Positions 44,700-54,796 of a stretch of DNA of 64,000 nucleotides are shown here, piece by piece. Source of the DNA: Apoda limacodes (lineage: Eukaryota; Arthropoda; Insecta; Lepidoptera; Limacodidae); assembly GCA_946406115.1 (NCBI GenBank), contig OX291540.1, positions 3,778,563 through 3,842,562 of the forward strand, written 5' to 3'. Position 1 is the first letter of the stretch. The number at the start of each line of letters is the position of its first letter. The notes beneath the pieces were generated by a model. The model was not told the origin of the DNA. It made no database searches and was given only the letters and a program-made list of their open reading frames with translations. The position numbers were made by a program, and so were the translations under genes.

Positions 44700-44990
44700 T
44701 ATGCTAGGCAGAGCTATGAAGACCCTCAACTTCGTAATGCTGAACTCTCAAGTAAGCACTTTACACAAGCCACAAAATTCTTTATTGTACGTGTGTTAAC
44801 AACATATTAGAATATGCCTCACAAATATGAAACCCAAGATATACAATTTTACGAATCCAGGATTGATAATACTCAAAAATAATTTATAAGATTTCTTTCC
44901 CGTCGTTTTAAGATTCCCTATACTGCAATTCACACTGCCTTTGAGCAAGAAGAGAAACTACCGCTTAGAAACTCCAAGTACACCTCTAAT
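44700..44990 (+). pseudogene. Non-LTR reverse transcriptase remnant
   Basis: The plus strand reads, across stops and a frameshift, as the C-terminal RT/thumb region: NNILEYASQI, then NPRYTILRIQD, then RFLSRRFKIPYTAIHTAFEQ. This matches the common pattern (V)RSILEYASQIWNP..., with a TGA where the Trp codon is expected. Only about 90 codons remain. Confidence 0.6.
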
Positions 44991-45867
44991 TTTTGCCTTG
45001 TATTTTTAAATTATTAAATTTTAAATTTTTTTTATTTAGCAAACACACACATACAAAATATTTAACAAAAAATAAAAAAAATATACCAAAAAAGAGTGCG
45101 TGAGCTAAATGGGCCTCCCCCTCAGCATGATATGTACCCGTGTAGGTACAATACTGATTTTCAGTGGGAGCCCTTACTGCGTCACTTCACGGACATTAGT
45201 GAAAGACAAAACAATAGCACCTATGAATATTTAATTACTATACTATACTATACATATTTTAATTGCCTACAACAAAAATAAAATATGTACAAAATCACTA
45301 ATTTAAAGAGAAAGAGAACAGAAGAAAACGATAAAGGCTAAAGAGGTTGTACGCACTTAGACTTTTGCCTCTTTAAAGGAGCTTATATAACTATAAAAAA
45401 AAAAAAAAAAAAACTAAAAAAATTAATTATATATTATCTATGATACAAATGGTGGTTAATGGTTAATCCTTCAATTTGTTGATTTTGTGATATGTCCTTA
45501 ACATGCTGATTACTAACAGGTGATAATAATTTAAGTGATAACATATATCATCGTAACATATATTCTATGCAGTGCTTATTAGTAATGGGCATAATTATTA
45601 GAAACTGAGTGAAAATATAGGTAAGTGTCGGATTGAACTGCTAATCTTTTAGATTTATTAGTTTCTTAATATCATATAATTTAAAATACAATCTACAATA
45701 CACTATCTATCTACGATACAATCCTCTATCTCCATATGTTTTAGAACAATAAGTACAGACACCGGCATTGAAAATATACAAATGTGATCAGCTAGGCAGC
45801 TATATTTAGCTATGTACTAATATTTGTTTTGGATGAAATAGGATAACAAAGCAAAAGCAAATAGTAC
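44991..45867. other. Gene-free region and 3' flank of the CR1-like relic
   Basis: Contains an A run at 45396-45414 and AT-rich sequence. Part of 45450-45867 is probably the 3' UTR of the minus-strand element at 45868-47790, but its end could not be placed. Confidence 0.4.
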
Positions 45868-47790
45868 CTAAAAAGACTGATTATTTAGCAGATAAAGTTT
45901 CATTTTCTTGATAAATGTTGTTTTGGTTTTTAAGGAGCGAAATGGCGGTGGTAAATCATTCCAACATTTGCTAGCAGCGAATTTGAAACTGCCACGAAAT
46001 GCCGCAGTTCGGTGACGAGGACAATTTATGAGATATGCGGCTGCCCGAGTTCCGTAATTATTTTGGTAACGCGCCCATGACAATTTCTCATAAAGGTAAG
46101 AGGGTTTCTCTGTTTTTATGACTCCAAACAACAATGTTGCAAAATGTAATTTTCTACGCTCTTTCATTTTTAATAATTTAGCATTCAATAAAAATGGTGT
46201 TACATGTGTACGAGATGGTATTTGGAAACAAAATCTTGCACAAGCATTTTGGACACTTTGAATTAATCTCTCAGACCGTGATAGTAAACAGGAGCCGTAA
46301 ACTGTGTCACAATAATTTAATTTTGAGAGAACTAATGATTCACATAATCTTATTCTCAATTCTGTAGTAAGATGAGTTCGTATTTTGTACAATAGTTTAA
46401 GGCGATAGAAGCATACTCTTACTGCTTCTAAAATGTGTGATTCAAACCTGAGTTGATTATCAATTGTAAGCCCTAGATTGTTTTGCCTCTGATACACACT
46501 CTATGGGTTGATCATGTATTGACAATACAGGCTGATACATTGCTATATTTTTAACTTGTTTGCTGGATCCTATCAACATATATTTAGTTTTTGTAGGATT
46601 TAATAGAAGACAGTTCTTATGTGACCACTGAGCAATTCTATTAAGATCCTCATTCATTTTTCTTACAGCTATAAGAGTGTTCTCAGAATTAAATGGCAGA
46701 TATATTTGAACATCATCAGCATAAAGATGATAATAACAATTCTCTATGCAAGAAGTGATATCAGCAGTGTAAATTATAAAGAGAAGTGGCCCAAGAATGG
46801 AGCCTTGGGGTACACCTCGTTTTACTGGCTGTTGGGAAGAAGACAATTTGCTACCATTTACTTTTTCAATTTCAACATACTGATATCTGTTCTCAAGATA
46901 ACTGTCAAACCACCTCAATGCAGACGTGTCAAATCCATAATAGGACAATTTTGACATAAGAAGAGCTAAATTTATAGTTTCGAAAGCACGGGAAAAATCT
47001 AACAATGCCAATATAGACCCCATACCCTTGTCCCGAGAAGATAACAAATTATCAACAACATTTATTAAGGCTGTAGAAGTTCTGTGATTTTTTCGAAAAC
47101 CGGACTGTAAGGGTGGAAGTATTTTATTTTGTTCAAGGTATTCATGCAGTTGTACAGAAACAATTTTTTCAAGGATTTTAGATATGGTAGACAAGATATT
47201 GATTGGACGAAAGTCTTTTCTATTGATTGGGTGAGCTGTTTTAGGAATGGGCTTCACTTTTGCAATTTTCCACAAATCAGGATATGTTGAAGTAGTTATT
47301 GATTTATTCACTATATTAGTAATTACACTTAATGTCTGAGGCATAGTCATTAATAACATTTCTAAGGAAATTTGGTCAGTTCCCTGCGCATTAGTGCTTA
47401 AGCCTTTTATTATAGTTAAAATTGTTTCTTCATTTACTGGAGAAAGATGGAAAGTTTCTGAACTAAATCTTTGAAATTCATAGTATGTGAGAGTTGAAAT
47501 GTCAACTGTATCAATACCAGGCAATTTTAAAAAATGTTGATTGACTCTGTCAGGATCATTACATATTTCGAATATTGAGATATTATGAATACTTTTCTTA
47601 AGAATGTTTGACTTAAGATTCTTCCAAAGGAGTTTGGGATTGTTTATATTATTATATATGTAGCCGACATTTGTGTAAAAGGTTGTGTAAATGTTATGGA
47701 CATTACTAGCAGATCTGTGGTGCCTTAATCTTGTTACATTTGAAAAATTGTGCAGTATCGCTATAGAGAGAGCGTTTTCAAAACAAGATT
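45868..47790 (-). pseudogene. CR1-like retrotransposon ORF2, RT region, one frameshift
   Basis: The frame opens after an in-frame TAA near 47800 and reads RSASNVHNIYTTFYTNVGYI and NNPKLLWKNLKSN, the linker before RT. It continues through KPIPKTAHPINRKDFRPINI, LLDFSRAFETIN (RT motif A), KRGVPQGSILGPLLFIIYT and LYADDVQIYLPF (catalytic YADD) to CVSEAK near 46490. There a single-base shift (GAGGCAAAACAATC) moves the frame. The rest (NLGLTIDNQLRFESHI to LLNNQSF) continues 209 codons to the stop at 45868. The endonuclease and ORF1 are missing, so this is a 5'-truncated copy. Clade by eye: CR1/Jockey superfamily, without RNase H. Apart from the shift and truncation the RT is remarkably intact. Confidence 0.82.
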
Positions 47791-47799
47791 GATAGACTT

Positions 47800-48760
47800 A
47801 TTGCTCATGTATATATCGAAAACGCTGCATTGTGGGCGTCGGCTGGAAAACTCTAAATCGTTTATGCCAAATTCCTAAAAATCGCTTGTCTTTGTTTTTT
47901 GTTTGTACTAAAGTTTTTTTTGTTAAAAAAATCTTTTTTATTTAAGTCTAAGAATGCATTATTACTTAAATTATTTTGGTTTTATAATTAAGGATTTTTA
48001 CATTTACTGTAGTGCCTTTTGAGTATTGAAATGTTTTTATGTTTTAAGGTAGGTAAAATATTACGAAAAAACATTCTAGTAGCAGGAATATTGCTATACA
48101 TTTTCTCCGAATCAGTTAAATTAGTAATTAGACTAAAACCTTTAAATACCAACAACACATTTTATTAGGTACGTACTTACCTAACAAAATGTTGCTTATG
48201 ATGAGAAAATATTGATACAAAAGACACATTTAATAATAATTCTGAAAAATATCGCAAAAGTAATTCAATAATAACATTGAAGTTACTTCAAACACATTGC
48301 GGAGCCGTTGCATTAGAAGATATCTTTGTAAAATTGATAAACATACATAATTAGACAAGGAGTGATTAGGTAAGATTACAAAAGTAAATTATCAGTGATT
48401 TATTTATTAAATACCTTAATCAGAAATACCAAAATCCTATCAGCTACTATTTCATAATATCATATCGTATCACACATAACTTATTATGTAGTCGATTAAT
48501 GAGGTAATAATAAATTTCAATCAACATTTTGAAATGAAGTTTACATCGGTAGAACTTAACAGTTCACATTCATAATATCTTACTAGTCTTTGGGGATGTT
48601 ACTTATAAGAAAAAAGGTAGCTTCCAAGAAGTAAGCGAGATTATTTTGTTTTATAATTATTTATTCCTTTTCACATTAACCCAACCCCATGCAGTGTCGT
48701 ACACATTCTAAACGCTGTAAAGCGGGGATACTTGTAAATGTAGTCTTTCACCTATTCAAA
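47800..48760. other. No gene recognised
   Basis: AT-rich sequence without a supported exon; two-fold word reuse (ACCTAACAAAATG) is minor. Confidence 0.35.
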
Positions 48761-48779
48761 CACACACACACGCAGGCAC

Positions 48780-49480
48780 GCACGGATTTCTGACGAAAAA
48801 TGGTGGCCCATGGACTAACCCACCCCTGGGTATTCGGCTTGGGTCTAACTAGATCCTGGGTGAGTCGGGTGGAATGATGGGGCAGGCAGCCGACGATGCA
48901 CGGAGCAGGGCCATGTGTCGACCCGTCTCGTCTGTTACTCATTCTGGCCTGCTAGCAATTCGTGCCGGGGCTCCACTAAAAGTGCGGACTCCATGGAGGG
49001 TGGGACGCCTCAGAGAAGAAATCAGAAAAAACAATATTATGGAGAATGTAAAACGTATTCTTAATCACCCACCGGCTGCGGGGACCGCGCTAACCAAAAA
49101 TAACCCCACTACTTTGAACCTATCGGAGCTGTCTGGTGACGTATCGATATTTTACGAGGTACAGAACGAGTGTCCCCGAACAAGACAAACCAGAAGGTAC
49201 TACAAAGAAAAAGCGGCTGAGAGGGAAGCGCGGTAAGAGAACACCAGACCTGGCTGCCAAGGACGGGGCCCCCAAAAAGGAACCCGACGCTAAGTCTGAG
49301 TCTTCGACAAGGGCAAAGCGTAACCGACCCAACGAGTCCATTTCTTCGAGGGATGCACCAAACTGGTTGCTAAGGAGCGGAGACTCTGCTACACCACCGG
49401 GTCAGTGTACGTGCGCTTTTACTCGGACGGTGCACTGGTGGACACCCCTCCAGAACCAAGGTGTAACTTGCCTGGCACGG
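48780..49480 (+). other. Coding-like GC-rich remnant upstream of the RT relic
   Basis: The stretch has overlapping open frames of 120-122 codons. One is Lys/Arg-rich (KKKRLRGKRGKRTPD) and reads like a basic gag-like ORF1. It immediately precedes, on the same strand, the reverse transcriptase relic at 49500. No zinc knuckle is seen, so the assignment as the ORF1 of that element is an inference from position and composition. Confidence 0.35.
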
Positions 49481-49499
49481 ACATGGCGCCGACCTCTCG

Positions 49500-50778
49500 A
49501 CTGAACCTTATTGTCGAGGCCCTAGTGCATATTTTCAGACCTTGCCTCGCACACAAATACATTCCTGAGACATGAAGAGAAGTAAAGGTAATATTCCTAC
49601 CCAAACCTGGCAGGAGTGATTACACAATCCCAAAGGCATATCAACCAATAAAACTAACTTCCTTTATGTTTAAGACTCTGGAAAGGCACTGCGACCGACA
49701 TATTGGGGACGTGGATCTAACAAACATACCACTCAATATCAACCAACATGCCTACTGTGCTAGAAAATCTACAGGAACAGCCCTTCACTGTGTTGTGAAA
49801 AAGATAGAAAGGGTACTGACAGATAAGCAAATAACACTTGGTGCATTCATTGACATGGAGAATGCATTTGACAAAACGCTTTTTAACAGCATAGGACGAG
49901 ACCTCATCGAAAGCAAAGTAAATTCTACATTAGTCAGATGGATAACCAATATGCTAAAAATGAGACGTATACATACAGTTCATCGTAAACCGCAGCTCAA
50001 CCAGGGGCATAGTGACAAATGGATGCCCTCAAGGAGGTGTGCTGTCACCCTTACTATGGAATTTAAATCTAAATCGAAATCTATTGTAGATTACCTGATT
50101 GCCAAGCTCAACAAAAGCGGCCACTATACAGTAGGCTATGCTGTCGACCTGTCCATACTTATTTGTGGCAGAGATCAGGTTTGATGCAATGAAAACCAAC
50201 TGACGCTAAATCCCAACAAAACAGAACTAAAGAAACTTTAAAAGTCGTAAGTCCGGCCCCATATGGGCAGTTGCACCCGGACACCAGCTTGGCCCTTTTG
50301 ACTAGGTTCAACAACAGGCTGTGAGAATTGTCGACGATTCCAAACTCACTTGCGGTATCAAGCCCTTGAGTCTGAGAAGAGACTTTGCCTCCCTGTGTAT
50401 GTATAATGGGTTGTGTTCTGAGGAATTGTTCGAAATGATGCCCACGGCTATTTTCTACCATCATCGCTCTGGCTCGCCATCGGCAAGGAATTCATTCTCA
50501 CACTTCAGAACCGAAATGGTCACGTACAGTGCGGTTTCAGAGCTATTTCCTGCGGCGAATGCTTGAGCAATATTCTTTGGCACAAGTCTGTCTCTCTCAC
50601 AGGAGGTCAAATACCTAGGGTTAATCCTATACAGCAAGCTGAACTGGACCAACCATTAATGTATGAGAACAAATCCCACTGCAGCCTTAGAAATCCTACT
50701 AGGACTCCCACCGCTCCATCTAAATATTCAACGGCACGAGAGTTAAAACAGAAACCAATCACACCAGCATCCGAGTTC
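49500..50778 (+). pseudogene. Non-LTR reverse transcriptase relic, interrupted
   Basis: The plus strand reads LNLIVEALVHIFRPCLAHKY, FLPKPGRSDYT-like, PLNINQHAYCARKSTGTALH (fingers), LGAFIDMENAFDK (motif A) and GYAVDLSILI, where the catalytic YADD is now YAVD. After LNPNKTEL (about 50205-50228) it is interrupted by a fragment of another LINE (50236-50570). It resumes with FFGTSLSLSQEVKYLGLILY and SKLNWTNH before a stop. Stops and a frameshift are present and the catalytic Asp is lost. It is an R1/I/Jockey-superfamily element; I cannot place the clade more precisely. Confidence 0.75.
50236..50570 (+). pseudogene. LINE C-terminal fragment nested in the RT relic
   Basis: Reads QAVRIVDDSKLTCGIKPLSL, LRRDFASLCMYNGLCSEEL, FEMMPTAIFYHH and then TVRFQ-like sequence. 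It is the same polymerase tail found at 19566-19990 and 8337-8493. Neither its 5' nor its 3' end (tail) is present. Confidence 0.7.
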
Positions 50779-50856
50779 GTCATCTGGGGCCGTTAGTACG
50801 TTTCGAGGCCGCTTAACGATAATTTTGCGACCGTGCCAAGGTCGGTCGGGGGGATG
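50779..50856 (+). repeat. Segment shared with 62900-62981
   Basis: TCGTCATCTGGGGCCGTTAG, then ACGATA-TTTT-CGACCGTGCC and GTCGGTCGGGGGGATGA, occur in the same order at both places. It is probably the end of an unclassified retrotransposon whose longer remnant is 62560-62981. Confidence 0.7.
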
Positions 50857-50869
50857 AAGGATGAAACAA

Positions 50870-51480
50870 TTAGTAGAAAAAAGCCAGGAATATGGATATG
50901 CTTTATATCTAGGTTTTGTTGACTGCTACAAAGCCTTTGACTCACTGGAGCACTCTTACATATGAAAAGCGCTTAAAACCCTTGGGGTACCCTGTAAATA
51001 TATAAGATTAATTAGGAACATTTACCAAAACAGCTTAGCACAAGTGAAATTGGAAACAAAAGAAGATAGCCTCCCAATCCAAAAAGGAGTGAGACAAGTT
51101 GACCCTCTTTCACCAAAACTCTTTACAGCAGTGCTGAAATAAGTGTTTAAGAATTAAACTGGGTTAACCTGAGAATGAATATTAACAGAGCAAAGCTCAA
51201 CCACCTTAGGTTCGCTGATGACTTAGTGCTGATCACTGACTGTGCGGAAAGTATACAAACCATGATCACAGAACTATCCCTAAAAAGCGGAAAAGTAGGA
51301 CTTGTTATGAGTAGAGAAAAAACAAAACTAATAACCATTAGATCAAAGACTATTATACAGTTAGAAGGTGAACCTATAGAGTATGTAAACGAATGCATAT
51401 ATGCATATACCTAGGGCAACTTATCTCTTTCAATGACCAAATCAAACATGAAATAGAGTGAAGGATAGCAAACTTCAAAA
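50870..51480 (+). pseudogene. RTE-like reverse transcriptase, first part
   Basis: The frame, with stops, reads GYALYLGFVDCYKAFDSLEH (motif A), KALKTLGVPCKYIRLIRNIY, QKGVRQVDPLSPKLF, then NRAKLNHLRFADDLVLITD (catalytic FADD intact) and GLVMSREKTKLITIRSKT. It ends near YLGQLIS..., where an unrelated repeat begins at about 51482. These are typical RTE-clade motifs. Its C-terminal part lies at 51700-51955. Confidence 0.78.
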
Positions 51481-51481
51481 C

Positions 51482-51690
51482 TAACACGGCTGTGTTAGGG
51501 TGCCCTGACAAGATGGCTGGGTGCAAATAAAAAAATAACCATGAGGAATAAAGCAGGAGCTTGCTTCACTTCACTCCTGCCTTAACCTTCTAACCAAATA
51601 GGGCCGTGTTAGGGTGCCCTAACAAGATTACTAGGTAAAAATAAAAAAAAAAACCACAAAAGCCTTAACCTTCTAACCTAAAAGATGCTA
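51482..51690. repeat. Two copies of a ~115-bp repeat splitting the RTE
   Basis: GGC(T/C)GTGTTAGGGTGCCCT followed by ACAAGAT and CTGGGT/CTAGGT occurs at 51488 and 51602. A third copy (GGCTGTGTTGGGGTGCCCTG) is at 52054, just beyond the RTE 3' end. Copies are joined by CCTTAACCTTCTAACC-like sequence. Confidence 0.8.
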
Positions 51691-52036
51691 AGACTAAAAG
51701 ATGCCACATGCAGTCAGGAAGCTTAAGTGGAAATGGACAGGACATACAATTAGAGGAAAAGACAAATGGAGTAAGGCAATAATAAATTGGTACCCTAATA
51801 GCCAACTAAGAAAACGAGGCAGACCATTCAAGTGCTGGGCTGATGAGATCAAAGCAATGGCAGGCAGTTTTTGGACAAGGTCAGCGGGAAATAGGATCTC
51901 ATGGAGACACTCCGGAGAGGCCTTTGCCAAAGGGCAAACAGATTCTCAAACATAAATTATTAGTTAATATATTAAGATCTTTTGTAAAAAAAAATGTAAA
52001 TCTGAATAAAGGCTATTATTGTTATATTATTATATA
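51691..52036 (+). pseudogene. RTE C-terminal fragment with 3' end
   Basis: Reads RKLKWKWTGHTIRGKDKWSK, WYPNSQLRKRGRPFKCWADE and SWRHSGEAFAKGQ, the standard RTE ORF2 tail. It stops at about 51953. The 3' end is AATAAAGGCTATTATTGTTATATTATTAT-like, typical of RTE tails, at about 52007-52036 (described, not quoted in full). Confidence 0.78.
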
Positions 52037-52044
52037 ACCTTCTG

Positions 52045-52100
52045 ACCTAACCCGGCTGTGTTGGGGTGCCCTGACAAGATTACTGGGTAGAACTAAAGAA
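52045..52100. repeat. Third copy of the ~115-bp repeat
   Basis: It lies directly 3' of the RTE tail and matches 51482-51530 and 51595-51640. Confidence 0.75.
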
Positions 52101-52109
52101 AATAACCCG

Positions 52110-53688
52110 GCATCTTAGGGTAGGTAAGTATGAACTTACCTAACCTATTAACTTCATTTCTAGTGTCATTGGTGCGTTCTCAAATGTCATCTGAATTCCT
52201 AATTTATCAAAAAACATACATAGAGGTTAACCTTATGGGGTAGAATGGAAAACAAAAATTATGGAAATCATTACTTTGACTGGTCATAATATGGAGTTTA
52301 TGATAAGATGGTAAATGATGAAGTTGTCAAAAGTGAAATAGATGAGATTAGATATTGTAACTCTGGTTATAAAATTTCTGGCAAATGATATTGTTGTTAA
52401 GTGAATATGTGGCATTGTAAATTTTATGTAAAACAGATGATATGAATGATAAAAATTCTGTGAACCATTTTCGGACAAATGAAATTCGGCTAAAAATAAT
52501 TCGAAACATCAACAGTTTACCGCATATGTCACACATAATGAAAGTTCCAGTTTTATAGTTTCGAAAAAAACTTGCATTCCACTCTATTAATGACAAAATA
52601 TTCATTTTCCTGTCCCTAAAAACAAATCTCTGGCCATAGATTAACCAAATATTACAACTTTCAATGCATTTTTTCATGAATTTCAAAAATTCATGACTCA
52701 GAAAGTATTTATTTCCGTGAACTGAAATTTCAGATTTAAGGTGAAAGGGATCGTAGTTATCTACCATAAAAGTTTGAAAGAGCTAGCGAGAAGGCCTCTT
52801 TCTAAAGCTGAGCCTATGTATTCACCAACTTGTATGTAATTGTCAGTAATAAAGGCTTATTATTATTATTATATAGATTGAAGTTGTTATAGTAAATAAA
52901 GTCAAATCTGTCAAAGTAATTAAAAGCGTACACTCCGAGTAAATCCATAACTGAAGATGTTTGAGATGATTCATAAAGACAGTATAGGTAACTAAAGAGT
53001 AGAGTAACTAAATAGTAATAAGCTTTTTAGCAAAGGCAATCTACTCATCGTTTACAGCTGATTGGTGAACTTCCCTACATAAGAACAATAAAAATTTACT
53101 TACAGTAACAAAACATCAGGAACACATCTAGTATATTTATGGCAATGTAAGTCCACTCAACTGTACTGTTATTGTACAAATTATAAATATCGTTACACTT
53201 TCAACAATATTATTATAACAACACTCAGTTATTTTATAATACGACAGCCCAGTAATAGTTAGCTCAATTAATACATCCACAGACCAAAGTAATATCACAG
53301 TACATATGAACACATTATTTAAGGTGCGTTCTGTTCATTGCTTCAATGCGTTTAATATCATAATCCAGCCAAGTTAAAAAGAAATAAATGTTGTGTGACA
53401 CACTGTAAAACTCTTGGCTCATTCTCTTTAGTTGGATTATTGACATTCAACGCATTATGTGCATAATGTCGGTCAACAAAACGCTACTTTAATCATGGAT
53501 ACAAATACGTACATACGTAGGTTCTACGGCATTGATGGCTAAAACATTTTTTTTAAATCCTAGAAGTTTCGTAGGCTATAATATTGCCGCTTAGTGGCGC
53601 TACTGATGCCATTTTATCATTATTTTTTTTGAAAATATTTTACTTATACTGTCTATGCACACGTTTTCACATAATTTGCTTTTTGTTG
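52110..53688. other. No gene recognised; LINE-like tail at 52845-52875
   Basis: Sequence 52845-52875 (GTAATAAAGGCTTATTATTA...) has the look of a plus-strand LINE or SINE 3' tail. The 139-codon minus-strand frame at 52348-52767 has no recognisable domain and a composition like its AT-rich surroundings, so it is not called. Confidence 0.4.
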
Positions 53689-54541
53689 TTATTTTACAAC
53701 ACTGGAAACTTTGAGTTTAACAATATCAAGAAGGACAATTCCTAATCTATGCGCTCTCATTAGCGCCAACACAAGGAAAAAAGCCTTCCTACCGAACTCA
53801 CTACGATGACGTAGTCTTATCTGTACCCGTACATCTTCTTCTTCTTCTTCTTTTCGTGTCGATGGCCCTTTTAATTCTTGATGCCCAGTAGGCAGCAAGG
53901 TTGACAGCCTTGGGCGTAGCGTCTTGCAGATCGCGCTCAGAGCAGGAATGCGGGCATGCGGGGCATGCCAGTAGGTGCCCCATAGATTGTGGCGCTGTTT
54001 TGCAGTCGCATTGGGCTCAACCCGTTTCGGAGCAATCCCCATCTGGCTATGTTCTGCTTACAGTGACCAACTTGGGATCTGAGCCTGTTAATTACCTTCC
54101 ATGTGGGCGATGGTTCTTTGCGACTCGCACATATGTGTTAGGTGGAGGGCACTGATTTTGCCACAGTTAACAGCGCTTTCTGGAAGGGTCGCCTAACAGG
54201 GGGCTGGTGTTCTACATAAAGCTCTTGCAGCTCTTAAGACAGGCAGGCGGCGGATGATGATTGTGCAGTGGGTGTCGCGGGTCATACTCTTGCTTTCGCT
54301 TTTCGATGGCACAAGCCACCTCTCTCCGGACCCCTGGGGAGGGGGCGAAACCCACGAGCGGGTAGAGCTTGTTGAGCGGGGTCGGCTTGAGGCATCCGGT
54401 GATGGTGCGGCAGGCATCGCTAAGTGCGGCGGTTACTAGTCTGGCGTGCGCGGAGCTCACCACCAATGTACAAACATAGCATGTTATGTCTATTTGATAT
54501 AATCTTCTAGAATGCACATCAATTATAGGTGTGCTCAGCAT
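53689..54541 (-). pseudogene. C-terminal part of a non-LTR ORF2
   Basis: On the minus strand it reads LVTAALSDACRTITGCLKPT, PLNKLYPLVGFAPS, RREVACAIEKRKQEYDPRHP, then WKVINRLRSQVGHCKQNIAR. After a frame change it reads GHLLACPACPHSCSERDLQD and ATPKAVNLAAYWASRIKRAI. This is the usual post-RT C-terminal domain with its Cys-rich H-L-L-x-C-P motif found in many insect Jockey-superfamily polymerases. It ends in a (GAA)n tail (plus strand TTC run, 53833-53855), marking the 3' end. Everything upstream of about 54541 is missing. Confidence 0.75.
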
Positions 54542-54618
54542 TCACAAAAGTTACTAGGCTAGCTTAAGATAGTGACATTGAACAAACTTAGAATATACTA
54601 AAACTAAAAAATAATTGA

Positions 54619-54622
<4 letters not shown>

Positions 54623-54664
<42 letters not shown>
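54623..54664. repeat. (TA)n microsatellite at LINE 3' end
   Basis: Pure TA repeat of about 21 units, probably grown from the tail of the minus-strand element. Confidence 0.9.
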
Positions 54665-54670
<6 letters not shown>

Positions 54671-54796
54671 GTATCATAATAGAAATTTACATAATGGGGC
54701 AAAGTTATATGAATAACGTTATTACAAACAATGGTAAAAAAGGGTTTTCTTTCCAAAATATCTAAATCCAAGTGGTTTAATAAACTGTTGCAATTA

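Noticed and set aside
52348..52767. 139-codon minus-strand frame
   Set aside because: No recognisable motif, composition like flanking non-coding DNA, no exon signals.
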